A DNA stretch of 64,000 bases, from contig CM076948.1 in assembly GCA_039566865.1 (NCBI GenBank), forward strand, positions 18,363,001 to 18,427,000. Direction: 5' to 3'. Shown here piece after piece: positions 1 through 13,635 of this stretch. The stretch is from Aurelia coerulea. Lineage: Eukaryota > Cnidaria > Scyphozoa > Semaeostomeae > Ulmaridae. The translations under genes and the position numbers were made by a program. Position 1 is the first letter of the stretch; each line of letters begins with the position of its first letter. The notes under the pieces are model-generated. The model did no database searches. It saw only the letters and a program-made list of their open reading frames with translations, and was not told the origin of the DNA.

Positions 1-169
1 AGAACGATGAGTGCAATTCTCTTTATAATATAAATTGTAGCTACTAAAGTACGTTAACTAAAACTTTTTGTGATTATATTTTGTTTTTGTTGAGAAAGTA
101 AACATCTAATTAATCGATGTTCGTTTATGTAGTAAAGATAAAACGAGACTAAAGAAAAAACTAATGTCT

Positions 170-3100
170 ATAGTAATGGTTCCAAGAATGGTTGCTGCAG
201 CAATAATATAGTGCTATAAAAGAAGTTACTGGCAGAACTAAAGTTTTAAAGAACGATGAGTGCATATCTCTTTATAATATAAATTGTAGCTACTAAAGTA
301 CGTTAACCCACACTTTTTGTGTTGATATTTTATTTTTTTGAGAAAATAAACATTTCATTAATCGATGTTTTTTATGCAGTAAAGCTAAAATGAGACTAAA
401 GAAAACACTAATATCTATAGTAATGTTTCCAAGAATGGTTGCTGCAGCACTAATATAGTGCTATAAAAGAAGATACTGACAGAACTAAAGTTTTAAAGAA
501 CGTTGAGTGCAATTCTCTTTAAAATATAACTTGTCGCTACTAAAGTACGTTAACTCACACTTTTTGTGTTTATATCTTGTTTTCCTTGAGAAAATAAACA
601 TTTTATTTATAGATGTTTGTTTATGCAGTAAAGATAAAATGAGACTAAAGAAAAAACTAATGTCTATAGTAATGTTTCCAAGAATGGTTGCTGCAGCACT
701 AATAAAGTGCTATAAAAGAAGTTACTGGCAGAACTAAAGTTTTAAAGAACGATGAGTGCAATATTCTTTATAATATATAATATAAATTGTAGCTACTAAA
801 GTACGTTAACTAACACGTTTCGTGTTTATATTTTGTTTTCTTTGAGAAAATAAACATCTAATTAATCGATGTTTGTTTATGTAGTAAAGATAAAACGAGA
901 CTAAAGAAAAAACCAATGGCTATAGCAATGTTTCCAAGAATGGTTGCTGCAGCACTGATATAATGCTATAAAAGAAGTTACCTGCAGAACTATAGTTTTA
1001 AAGAACGATGAGTTCAATTCTCTTTATAATATAAATTGTAGCTACTAAAGTACGTTAAACCACACTTTTTGTGTTTATATTTTGTTTTCTTTAAGAAAAT
1101 AAACATTTTATTAATCGATGTTTGTTTATGCAGTAAAGCTAAAATGAGAATAAAGAAAAGACTAATGGCTATAGTAATGTTTCCAAGAAGGGTTGCTGCA
1201 GCACTAATAGAGTGCTATGAAAGAAATTACTGGCAGAACTAAAGTTTTAAAGAACCATGAGTGCATTTCTCTTGATAATATAAATTGTAGCTACTAAAGT
1301 ACGTTAACCCACACTTTTTGTGTTTATATTTTGTTTTCTTTGAGAAAATAAACATTTTATTAATCGATGTTTTTTATGCAGTAAAGCTAAAATGAGACTA
1401 AAGAAAACACTAATGTCTATAGTAATGTTTCCAAGAATGGTTGCTGCAGCAATAATATAGTGCTATAAAAGAAGATACTGGCAGAACTAAAGTTTTAAAG
1501 AACGATGAGTGCATTTCTCTTGATAATATAAATTGTAGCTACTAAAGTACGTTAACCCACACTTTTTGTGTTTATATTTTGTTTTCTTTGAGAAAATAAA
1601 CATTTTATTAATCGATGTTTTTTATGCAGTAAATCTAAAATGAGACTAAAGAAAAAACTACTGTCTATAGTAATGTTTCCAAGAATGGTTGCTGCAGCAC
1701 TAATAAAGTGCTATAAAAGAAGTTACTGGCAGAACTAAAGCTTTAAAGATCGATGAGTGCAATATTCTTTATAATATATAATACAAATTGTAGCTACTAA
1801 AGTACGTTAACTAACACGTTTCGTGTTTATATTTTGTCTTCTTTGAGAAAATAAACATCTAATTAATCGATGTTTGTTTATGTAGTAAAGATAAAACGAG
1901 ACTAAAGAAAAAACTAATGTCTATAGTAATGTTTCCAAGAATGGTTGCTCCAGCACTTATAAAGTTCTATAAAAGGAGTTACTGGCAGAACTAAAGTTTT
2001 AAAGGAAGATGAGCGCAATCCTCTTTATAATATAAATTGAAGCTACTAGAGTACTTCAATCCACAGTTTTTGTTTATATTTTGTTTTCTTTGAGAAAATA
2101 AACATTTAATTAATCGATGTTTGATTATGCAGTAAAGTTAAAATGAGACTAAAGAAAAAGCTAATGTCTATAGTAATGTTTCCAAGAAGGGTTGCTGCAG
2201 CACTTATATAGTGCTATAAAAGAAATTACTGGTAGAACTAAAGTTTTAAAGAACGATGAGTGCCATTCTCTTTATAATATAGATTGTAGCTACTAAAGTA
2301 CGTTAACTAAAACTTTTTGTGATTATATTTTGTTTTTGTTGAGAAATGAAAAAATAATTGATCGATGTTTGTTTATGCAGTAAAGATGATAAAATGAGAC
2401 TAAGGAAAAAACTAATGTCTATAGTAATGTTTCCAAGAAGGATTGCTTTAGCACTAATATAGTGCTATAAAAGAAATTACTGGCAGAACTAAAGTTTTAA
2501 AGAACGATGAGTGCAATTCTCTTTATAATATAAATTGTAGCTACTAAAGTACGTCAATCCACAGTGTTTGTTTTTAAATTTTGTTTTCTTTGAGAGAAAA
2601 AATATTTAATTAATCGATGTTTGTTTATGCAGTAAAGCTAAAACGACACTAAAGAAAAAACTAATGTCTATAGTAATGTTACCAAGAAGGGTTGCTGCAG
2701 CACTAATAGAGTGCTATAAAAGAAATTACTGGCAGAACTAAAGTTTTAAAGAACGATGAGTGCAATTCTCTTTATAATATAAATTGTAGCTACTAAAGTA
2801 CGTTAACTAACACTTTTCGTGTTTATTTTTTGTTTTTGTTGAGAAATGAAAAAATAATTAATCGATGTTTGTTTATGCAGTAAAGATGATAAAATGAGAC
2901 TAAGGAAAAAACTAATGTCCATAGTAATGTTTCCAAGAAGGGTTGCTTTAGCACTAATATAGTGCTATAAAAGAAATTACTGGCAGAACTAAAGTTTTAA
3001 AGAACGATGAGTGCAATTCTCTTTATAATATAAATTGTAGCTACTAAAGTACGTTAACTAACACTTTTCGTGTTTATTTTTTGTTTTTGTTGAGAAATGA

Positions 3101-6100
3101 AAAAATAATTAATTCTTGTTTGTTTATGCAGTAAAGCTAAAATGAGACTAAAGAAAATACTAATGGCTATAGTAATGTTTCCAAGAAGGGTTGCTGCAGC
3201 ACTAATAGAGTGCTATAAAATTAATTACTGGCAGAACTAAAGTTTTAAAGAACGATGAGCGCCATTCTCTTTATAATATGAATTGTAGCTACTAAAGTAC
3301 GTTAACTGGCACTTTTTGTGTTTATACTTTGTTTTCGTTGAGAAATAAAACATTTGATTAATCGATGTTTGATTATGCAGTAAAGTTAAAATGAGACTAA
3401 AGAAAAAGCTAATGTCTATAGTAATGTTTCCAAGAAGGGTTGCTGCAGCACTTATATAGTGCTATAAAAGAAATTACTGGTAGAACTAAAGTTTTAAAGA
3501 ACGATGAGTGCAATTCTCTTTATAATATAAATTGTAGCTACTAAAGTACGTTATCCCACACTTTTTGTGTTTATATTTTGTTTTCTTTAAGATAATAAAC
3601 ATTTTATTAATCGATGTTTGTTTATGCAGTAAAGCTAAAATGAGACTAAAGAAAAAACTAATGGCTATAGTAATGTTTCCAAGAAGGGTTGCTGCAGCAC
3701 TAATAGAGTGCTATAAAAGAAATTACTGGCAGAACTAAAGTTTTAAAGAACGATGAGTGCAATTCTCTTTATAATATAAATTGTAGCTACTAAAGTACGT
3801 TAACTAACACTTTTCGTGTTTATTTTTTGTTTTTGTTGAGAAATGAAAAAATAATTAATCGATGTTTGTTTATGCAGTAAAGATGATAAAATGAGACTAA
3901 GGAAAAAACTAATGTCTATAGTAATGTTTCCAAGAATGGTTGCTGCAGCACTAATATAGTGCTATGAAAGAAGTTACTGGCAGAACTAAAGTTTTAAAGA
4001 ACGATGAGTGCAATTATCTTTGTAATATAAATTGTCGCTACTAAAGTACGTTAACTCACACGTTTTGTGTTTCTATCTTGTTTTCCTTGAGAAAATAAAA
4101 ATTTTATTAATCGATGTTTTTTATGCAGTAAAGCTAAAATGAGACTAAAGAAAACACTAATGTCTATAGTAATGTTTAAAAGAAAGGTTGCTGCAGCACT
4201 AATATAGTGCTATAAAAGAAGATACTGGCAGAACTAAAGTTTTAAAGAACGATGAGTGCAATTCTCTTTATAATATAAATTGTCGCTACTAAAGTACGTT
4301 AACTCACACTTTTTGTGTTTCTATCTTGTTTTCCTTGAGAAAATAAACATTTTATTTATAGATGTTTGTTTATGCAGTAAAGATAAAATGAGACTAAAGA
4401 AAAAACTAATGTCTATAGTAATGTTTCCAAGAATGGTTGCTGCAGCACTAATAAAGTGCTATAAAAGAAGTTACTGGCAGAACTAAAGTTTTAAAGAACG
4501 ATGAGTGCAATATTCTTTATAATATATAATATAAATTGTAGCTACTAAAGTACGTTAACTAACACGTTTCGTGTTTATATGTTGTTTTCTTTGAGAAAGT
4601 AAACATCTAATTAATCGATGTTCGTTTATGTAGTAAAGATAAAACGAGACTAAAGAAAAAAGTACTGTCTATGGTAATGTTTCCAAGAATGGTTGCTGCA
4701 GCAATAATATAGTGCTATAAAAGAAGATACTGGCAGAACTAAAGTTTTAAAGAACGATGAGTGCAATTCTCTTTATAATATAAATTGTCGCTACTAATGT
4801 ACGTTAACTCACACTTTTTGTGTTTCTATCTTGTTTTCCTTGAGAAAATAAACATTTTATTTATAGATGTTTATTTATGCAGTAAAGATAAAATGAGACT
4901 AAAGAAAAAACTACTGTCTATAGTAATGTTTCCAAGAATGGTTGCTGCAGCAATAATATAGTGCTATAAAAGAAGTTACTGGCAGAACTAAAGTTTTAAA
5001 GAACGATGAGTGCATATCTCTTTATAATTTAAATTGTAGCTACTAAAGTACGTTAACCCACACTTTTTGTGTTTATATTTTGTTTTTTTGAGAAAATAAA
5101 CATTTTATTAATCGATGTTTTTTATGCAGTAAAGCTAAAATGAGACTAAAGAAAACACTAATATCTATAGTAATGTTTCCAAGAATGGTTGCTGCAGCAC
5201 TAATATAGTGCTATAAAAGAAGATACTGACAGAACTAAAGTTTTAAAGAACGATGAGTGCAATTCTCTTTAAAATATAACTCGTCGCTACTAAAGTACGT
5301 TAACTCACACTTTTTGTGTTTATATCTTGTTTTCCTTGAGAAAATAAACATTTTATTTATAGATGTTTGTTTATGCAGTAAAGATAAAATGAGACTAAAG
5401 AAAAAACTAATGTCTATAGTAATGTTTCCAAGAATGGTTGCTGCAGCACTAATAAAGTGCTATAAAAGAAGTTACTGGCAGAACTAAAGTTTTAAAGAAC
5501 GATGAGTGCAATATTCTTTATAATATATAATATAAATTGTAGCTACTAAAGTACGTTAACTAACACGTTTCGTGTTTATATTTTGTTTTCTTTGAGAAAA
5601 TAAACATCTAATTAATCGATGTTTGTTTATGTAGTAAAGATAAAACGAGACTAAAGAAAAAACCAATGACTATAGCAATGTTTCCAAGAATGGTTGCTGC
5701 AGCACTAATATAGTGCTATAAAAGAAGTACCTGGCAGAAATAAAGTTTTAAAGAACGATGAGTTCAATTCTCTTTATAATATAAATTGTAGCTAATAGAG
5801 TACGTTAATCCACACTTTTTGTGTTTATATCTTGTTTTCTTTAAGAAAATAAACATTTTATTAATCAATGTTTATTGATGCAGGAAAGCTAAAATGAGAA
5901 TAAAGAAAAGACTAATGGCTATAGTAATGTTTCCAAGAAGGGTTGCTGCAGCACTAATAGAGTGCTATGAAAGAAATTACTGGCAGAACTAAAGTTTTAA
6001 AGAACGATGAGTGCATTTCTCTTGATAATATAAATTGTAGCTACTAAAGTACGTTAACCCACACTTTTTGTGTTTATATTTTGTTTTCTTTGAGAAAATA

Positions 6101-8640
6101 AACATTTTATTAATCAATGTTTTTTATGCAGTAAAGCTAAAATGAGACTAAAGAAAACACTAATGTCTATAGTAATGTTTCCAAGAATGGTTGCTGCAGC
6201 AATAATATAGTGCTATAAAAGAAGATACTGGCAGAACTAAAGTTTTAAAGAACGATGAGTGCATTTCTCTTGATGATATAAATTGTAGCTACTAAAGTAC
6301 GTTAATCCACATTTTTTGTGTTTATATTTTATTTTCTTTGAGAAAATAAACATTTGATTAATCGATGTTTTTTATGCAGTAAAGCTAAAATGAGACTAAA
6401 GAAAAAACTACTGTCTATAGTAATGTTTCCAAGAATGGTTGCTGCAGCACTTATATAGTGCTATAAAAGAAATTACTAGCAGAACTAAAGTTTTAAAGAA
6501 CGATGAGTGCAATTCTCTTTATAATATAAATTGTAGCTACTAAAGTACGTTAACTAAAACTTTTTGTGATTATATTTTGTTTTTGTTGAGAAATGAAAAA
6601 ATAATTAATCGATGTTTGTTTATGCAGTAAAGATGATAAAATGAGACTAAGGAAAAAACTAATGTCTATAGTAATGTTTCCAAGAAGGGTTGCTTTAGCA
6701 CTAATATAGTGCTATAAAAGAAATTACTGGTAGAACTAAAGTTTTAAAGGAAGATGAGCGCAATCCTCTTTATAATATAAATTGTAGCTACTAAAGTACG
6801 TCAATCCACAGTGTTTGTTTTTAAATTTTGTTTTCTTTGAGAAAATAAACATTCAATTAATCGATGTTTGTTTATGCATTAAAGCTAAAACGAGACTAAA
6901 GAAAAAACTAATGTCTATAGTAATGTTACCAAGAAGGGTTGCTGCAGCACTTATATAGTGCTATAAAAGAAGTTACTTGCAGAACTAAAGTTTTAAAGAA
7001 CGATGAGTTCAATTCTCTATATAATATAAATTGTAGCTACTAAAGTACGTTAACTAACACTTTTCGTGTTTATTTTTTGTTTTTGTTGAGAAATGAAAAA
7101 ATAATTAATCGATGTTTGTTTATGCAGTAAAGATGATAAAATGAGACTAAGGAAAAAACTAATGTCCATAGTAATGTTTCCAAGAAGGGTTGTTTTAGCA
7201 CTATAAAAGAAATTACTGGCAGAACTAAAGTTTTAAAGAACGATGAGTGCAATTCTCTTTATAATATAAATTGTAGCTACTAAAGTACGTCAATCCACAG
7301 TGTTTGTTTTTAAATTTTGTTTTCTTTGAGAGAAAAAATATTTAATTAATCGATGTTTGTTTATGCAGTAAAGCTAAAACGACACTAAAGAAAAAACTAA
7401 TGTCTATAGTAATGTTACCAAGAAGGGTTGCTGCAGCACTAATAGAGTGCTATAAAAGAAATTACTGGCAGAACAAAAGTTTTAAAGAACGATGAGTGCA
7501 ATTCTCTTTATAATATAAATTGTAGCTACTAAAGTACGTTAACTAACACTTTTCGTGTTTATTTTTTGTTTTTGTTGAGAAATGAAAAAATAATTAATCG
7601 ATGTTTGTTTATGCAGTAAAGATGATAAAATGAGACTAAGGAAAAAACTAATGTCCATAGTAATGTTTCCAAGAAGGGTTGCTTTAGCACTAATATAGTG
7701 CTATAAAAGAAGTTACTGGCAGAACTAACATTCTAAAGAACGATGAGTGCAATTCTCTTTATAATATAAATTGTAGCTACTAAAGTACGTTAACCCACAC
7801 TTTTTGTGTTTATACTTTGTTTTCTTTGAGAAAATAAACATTTTATTAATTCTTGTTTGTTTATGCAGTAAAGCTAAAATGAGACTAAAGAAAATACTAA
7901 TGGCTATAGTAATGTTTCCAAGAAGGGTTGCTGCAGCACTAATAGAGTGCTATAAAATTAATTACTGGCAGAACTAAAGTTTTAAAGAACGATGAGCGCC
8001 ATTCTCTTTATAATATGAATTGTAGCTACTAAAGTACGTTAACTGGCACTTTTTGTGTTTATACTTTGTTTTCGTTGAGAAATAAAACATTTGATTAATC
8101 GATGTTTGATTATGCAGTAAAGTTAAAATGAGACTAAAGAAAAAGCTAATGTCTATAGTAATGTTTCCAAGAAGGGTTGCTGCAGCACTTATATAGTGCT
8201 ATAAAAGAAGTTACTTGCAGAACTAAAGTTTTAAAGAACGATTAGTGCAATTCTCTTTATAATATAAATTGTAGCTACTAAAGTACGTTATCCCACACTT
8301 TTTGCGTTTATATTTTGTTTTATTTAAGACAATAAACATTTTATTAATCGATGTTTGTTTATGCAGTAAAGCTAAAATGAGACTAAAGAAAAAACTAATG
8401 GCTATAGTAATGTTTCCAAGAAGGGTTGCTGCAGCACTAATAGAGTGCTATAAAAGAATTTACTGGCAGAACTAAAGTTTTAAAGAACGATGAGTGCAAT
8501 TCTCTTTACAATATAAATCGTAGCTACTAAAGTACGTTAACTAACACTTTTCGTGTTTATTTTTTGTTTTTGTTGAGAAATGAAAAGATAATTAATCGAT
8601 GTTTGTTTATGCAGTAAAGATGATAAAATGAGACTAAGGA
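170..8640 (+). repeat. about 4.74-kb (19-unit) duplication within the array
   Basis: Rare variants recur at a constant offset. TGCATATCTC is at 261 and 5011 (4750 bp). The variant CTTGATAATAT near 1270 and 1520 recurs 4750 bp later, the second time as CTTGATGATAT. GGAAGATGAGCGC recurs near 2003 and 6748. AATTCTTG is at 3111 and 7849 (4738 bp). GAGCGCC is at 3257 and 7994 (4737 bp). The decreasing offset reflects small indels. Copy 1 spans roughly 170-3900 and copy 2 roughly 4920-8640. The edges are approximate and were judged by eye. Confidence 0.8.
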
Positions 8641-9595
8641 AAAAACTAATGTCTATAGTAATGTTTCCAAGAAGGGTTGCTTTAGCACTATAAAAGAAAT
8701 TACTGGCAGAACTAAAGTTTTAAAGAACGATGAGTGCAATTCTCTTTATAATATAGATTGTAGCTACTAAAGTACGTCAATCCACAGTGTTTGTTTTTAA
8801 ATTTTGTTTTCTTTGAGAGAAAAAATATTTAATTAATCGATGTTTGTTTATGCAGTAAAGCTAAAACGACACTAAAGAAAAAACTAATGTCTATAGTAAT
8901 GTTACCAAGAAGGGTTGCTGCAGCACTAATAGAGTGCTATAAAAGAAATTACTGGCAGAACAAAAGTTTTAAAGAACGATGAGTGCAATTCTCTTTATAA
9001 TATAAATTGTAGCTACTAAAGTACGTTAACTAACACTTTTCGTGTTTATTTTTTGTTTTTGTTGAGAAATGAAAAAATAATTAATCGATGTTTGTTTATG
9101 CAGTAAAGATGATAAAATGAGACTAAGGAAAAAACTAATGTCCATAGTAATGTTTCCAAGAAGGGTTGCTTTAGCACTAATATAGTGCTATAAAAGAAGT
9201 TACTGGCAGAACTAACATTCTAAAGAACGATGAGTGCAATTCTCTTTATAATATACATTGTAGCTACTAAAGTACGTTAACCCACACTTTTTGTGTTTAT
9301 ACTTTGTTTTCTTTGAGAAAATAAACATTTTATTAATTCTTGTTTGTTTATGCAGTAAAGCTAAAATGAGACTAAAGAAAATACTAATGGCTATAGTAAT
9401 GTTTCCAAGAAGGGTTGCTGCAGCACTAATAGAGTGCTATAAAATTAATTACTGGCAGAACTAAAGTTTTAAAGAACGATGAGCGCCATTCTCTTTATAA
9501 TATGAATTGTAGCTACTAAAGTACGTTAACTCGCACTTTTTGTGTTTATACTTTGTTTTCGTTGAGAAATAAAACATTTGATTAATCGATGTTTG
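6990..9595 (+). repeat. 6-unit higher-order repeat, period 1487 bp
   Basis: Three independent rare variants repeat 1487 bp apart. The 11-bp hairpin deletion is at 7201 and 8688. The sequence ACTAACATTC, replacing ACTAAAGTTT, is at 7724 and 9211. The CGACACTAAAG variant is at about 7380 and 8867. Similarity breaks down near 9595, where one copy has GTTGATGCAG and the other GATTATGCAG. The block overlaps the second copy of the 4.74-kb duplication, so at least two rounds of amplification are layered here. Confidence 0.82.
7190..7215 (+). other. 11-bp deletion removing one arm of the unit's hairpin
   Basis: Usual units read GCACTAATATAGTGCTATAA. Here the sequence is GCACTATAAAAG, as if 11 bp were lost between two CTA repeats. 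The same deletion appears 1487 bp later (near 8688), carried along by the 6-unit duplication. Confidence 0.8.
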
Positions 9596-9896
9596 TTGAT
9601 GCAGTAAAGCTAAAACGAGAGTAAAGAAAAAACTAATGTCTATAGTAATGTTTCCAAGAATGGTTGCTGCATTACTAATAGAGTGCTATAAAAGAAATTA
9701 CTGGCAGAACTAAAGTTTTAAAGAACGATGAGTGCAATACTCTTAATAATATAAATTATAGCTACTAAAGTACGTTAAATAACAATTTTTGTGTTTATAT
9801 CTTGTTTTGTTTGAGAAAATAAACATTTTATTAATAGATGTTTGTTTATGCAGTAAAGTTAAAATGAGACTAAAGAAAAAACTAATGTCTATAGTA

Positions 9897-9912
9897 ATGT
9901 TTTTTTTTAAGA
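9897..9912 (+). other. T-run variant marking a satellite subfamily
   Basis: TTTCCAAGAATGG is replaced here by a run of about ten T followed by AAGAATGG. The same replacement, with T-runs of roughly 8-10, recurs often between 9.9 and 23.9 kb and near 41390 and 58088. It is usually followed by CACTTATAAAGTTCTATAAAAG and ACTCGCAGAAC, so it travels as a linked haplotype. Confidence 0.75.
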
Positions 9913-12900
9913 ATGGTTGCTGCAGCACTTATAAAGTTCTATAAAAGAAGTTACTCGCAGAACTAAAGTTTTAAAGCACGATGAGTGCCATTCTCTTTAG
10001 AATATTAATTGTAGCTACCAAATTGCGTCAATCCACAGTTTTTGTTTTTCAATTTTGTTTTCTTTGAGAGAAAAATTATTTAATTGATCGATGTTCGTTG
10101 ATGCAGTAAAGCTAAAATGAGACTAAAGAAAAAGCTAATGTCTATAGTAATGTTTCCAAGAAGGGTTGCTGCAGCACTTTTATAGTGCTATAAAAGATAT
10201 TACTGGTAGAATTAAAGTTTTAAAGAACGATGAGTGCAATTCTCTTTATAATATACATTGTAGCCACTAAAGTACGTTATCCCACACTTTTTGTTTTTAT
10301 ATTTTGTTTTCTTTGAGAGAACGTTTATTTAATTAATCGATGTTCATTGATGCAGTAAAAATAAAACGACACTAAAGAAAAAACTAATGTCTATAGTAAT
10401 GTTTCCAAGAAGGGTTGCTGCAGCACTAATATAGTGCTATAAAAGAAATTACTGGCAGAACTAAAGTTTTAAAGAACGATGAGTGCAATTCTCTTTATAA
10501 TATAAATTGTCGCTACTAAAGTACGCTAACCCACACTTTTTGTGTTTATATTTTGTGTTCTTTGAGAAAATAAACATTAAATTAATAGATTCTTGTTGAT
10601 GCAGTAAAGCTAATATGAGACGAAAGAAAAAACTAATGGCTATAGCAATGTTTCCAAGAATGGTTGCTGCAGCATTGATATAATGCTATAAAAGAAGTTA
10701 CTTGCAGAACTAAAGTTTTAAAGAACGATGAGTTCAATTCTCTTTATAATATAAATTGTAGCTACTAAAGTACGTTAATCCACACTTTTTGCGTTTATAT
10801 TTTGTTTTCTTTAAGAACATAAACATTTTATTAATCGATGTTTGTTTATGCAGTAAAGCTAAAATGAGACCAAAGAAAAGACTAATGGCTATAGTAATGT
10901 TTCCAAGAAGGGTTGTTGCAGCACTTATATAGTGCTATAAAAGAAATTACTGGCAGAACTAAAGTTTTAAAGAACAATGAGTGCAGTTCTCTTTATAATA
11001 TAAATTGTAGCTACTAAAGTACGTTAACACACACTTTTTGTGTTTATATTTTGTTTTCTTTGAGAAAATAAACATTTTATTAATCGATGTTTTTTATGCA
11101 GTAAAGCTAAAATGAGACTAAAGAAAACACTAATGTCTATAGTAATGTTTCCAAGAATGGTTGCTGCAGCACTAATATAGTGCTATAAAAGAAGATACTG
11201 GCAGAACTAAAGTTTTAAAGAACGATGAGTGCAATTCTCTTTATAATATAAATTGTCGCTACTAAAGTACGTTAACTCACACTTTTTGTGTTTCTATCTT
11301 GTTTTCCTTGAGAAAATAAACATTTTATTTATAGATGTTTGTTTATGCAGTAAAGATAAAATGAGACAAAAGAAAAAACTAATGTCTATAGTAATGTTTC
11401 CAAGAATGGTTGCTGCAGCACTAATAATGTGCTATAAAAGAAGTTACTTGCAGAACTAAAGTTTTAAAGAACGATGAGTGCAATACTCTTTATAATATAT
11501 AATATAATTTGTAGCTACTAAAGTACGTTAACTAACACGTTTCGTGTTTATATATTGTTTTCTTTGAGAAAATAAACATCTAATTAATCGATGTTTGTTT
11601 ATGTAGTAAAGATAAAACGAGACTAAAGAAAAAACTAATGTCTATAGTAATGTTTCCAAGAATGGTTGCTGCAGCACTAATATAGTGCTATAAAAGAAGT
11701 TACCGACAGAACTAAAGTTTTAAAGAACGATGAGTGCAATTCTCCTTATGATATATATTGTAGCTTCTAAAGTACGTTAACCCACACTTTTTTTGTTTAT
11801 ATTTTGTGTTCTTTAAGAAAATAAACATTTTGTTAATCGATGTTTGTTGATGCAGTAAAGCTAAAATGAGACGAAAGAGAAAACTAATGGCTATAGCAAT
11901 GTTTCCAAGAACTGTTGCTGCAGCACTGATATAATGCTATAAAAGAAGTTACGTGCAGAACTAAAGTTTTAAAGAACGATGAGTGCAATTCTCTTTATAA
12001 TATAAATTGTCGCTACTAAAGTACGTTAACTAACACTTTTTGTGTTTATATCTTGTTTTGCTTGAGAAAATAAACATTTTATTAATAGATGTTTATTTAT
12101 GCAGTAAAGTTAAAATGAGACTAAAGAAAAAACTAATGTCTATAGTAATGTTTTTTTTTAAGAATGGTTGCTGCAGCACTTATAAAGTTCTATAAAAGAA
12201 GTTACTCGCAGAACTAAAGTTTTAAAGCACGATGAGTGCCATTCTCTTTATAATATGAATTGTAGCTACTAAAGTACGTTAACCCACACTTTTTGTGTTT
12301 ATATTTTGTTTTCTTTGAGAAATAAAACATTTGATTAATCGATGTTTGTTTATGCAGTAAAGCTAAAATGAGAATAAAAATAAAATAATGTCTATAGTAA
12401 TGTTTCCAAGAATGGTTGCTGCAGCACAAATCTAGTGCTATAAAAGAAGTTACTGGCAGAACTAAAGTTTTAAAGAACGATGAGTGCAATTCTCTTTATA
12501 ATATAAATTGTCGCTACTAAAGTACGTTAACTAACACTCTTTGTGTTTATATCTTGTTTTGCTTGAGAAAATAAACATTTTATTAATAGATGTTTGTTTA
12601 TGCAGTAAAGTTAAAATGAGACTAAAGAAAAAACTAATATCTATAGTAATGTTTTTTTTTAAGAATGGTTGCTGCAGCACTTATAAAGTTCTATAAAAGA
12701 AGTTACTCGCAGAACTAAAGTTTTAAAGGAAGATGAGCGCAATCCTCTTTATAATATAAATTGTAGCTACCAAAGTGCGTCAATCCACAGTTTTTGTTTT
12801 TAAATTTTGTTTTCTTTGAGAGAAAAATTATTTAATTGATCGATGTTCGTTGATGCAGTAAAGCTAAAATGAGACTAAAGAAAAAGCTAATGTCTATAGT

Positions 12901-13604
12901 AATGTTTCCAAGAAGGGTTGCTGCAGCACTTTTATAGCGCTATAAAAGATATTACTGGTAGAACTAAAGTTTTAAAGAACGATGAAGGCAATTCTCTTTA
13001 TAATATACATTGTAGCCACTAAAGTACGTTATCCCACACTTTTTGTTTTTATATTTTGTTTTCTTTAAGATAATAAACATTTTATTAATCGATCTTTGTT
13101 TATGCAGTAAAGCTAAAATGAGACTAAAGAAAAAACTAATGGCTATAGTAATGTTTCCAAGAAGGGTTGCTGCAGCACTAATAGAGTGCTATAAAAGAAA
13201 TTACTGGCAGAACTAAAGTTTTAAAGAACGATGAGTGCAATTCTCTTTATAATATAAATTGTAGCTACTAAAGTACGCTAACTAACACTTTTTGTGTTTA
13301 TATTTTGTTTTCTTTGAGAAAATAAACATTTAATTAATCGATGTTTCTTTATGCAGTAAAGCTAAAATGAGACTAAAGAAAAAACTAATGTCTATAGTAA
13401 TGTTTTTTTTTAAGAATGGTTGCTGAAGCACTTATAAAGTTCTATAAAAGAAGTTACTCGCAGAACTAAAGTTTTAAAGGAAGATGAACGCAATCCTCTT
13501 TATAATATAAATTGTAGCGACCAAAGTGTGTCAATCCACAGTTTTTGTTTTTAAATTTTGTTTTCTTTGAGAGAAAAATTATTTAATTGATCGATGATCG
13601 TTGA

Positions 13605-13635
13605 TGCAGTAAAGCTAAAATGGCTATAGCAATGT
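13605..13635 (+). other. 21-bp deletion junction between two ATG repeats
   Basis: Typical units read AAAATGAGACGAAAG, then A-rich sequence, then CTAATGGCTATAG. Here they collapse to AAAATGGCTATAG, as if 21 bp were lost between AATG repeats. The same junction is at about 14850, 17100 and 19080, so it marks one lineage of units amplified at 13-19 kb. Confidence 0.8.

Noticed and set aside
507..737. A 76-codon open frame, and many similar 60-76 codon frames on the plus strand across the array
   Set aside because: They start at GTG or TTG, lie wholly inside satellite units, and exist only where a unit lacks the common in-frame stop. Sister units a few hundred bases away are interrupted.
10087..10106. 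Possible CENP-B box (TTCGTTGATGCAG in some units)
   Set aside because: Only the first seven bases, TTCGTTG, agree with the CENP-B box. The required A and the CGGG core are missing.
12214..12489. A 91-codon minus-strand open frame, the longest in the window
   Set aside because: It is the antisense of one satellite unit and runs across the unit boundary. Similar antisense frames appear wherever stops are absent by chance.
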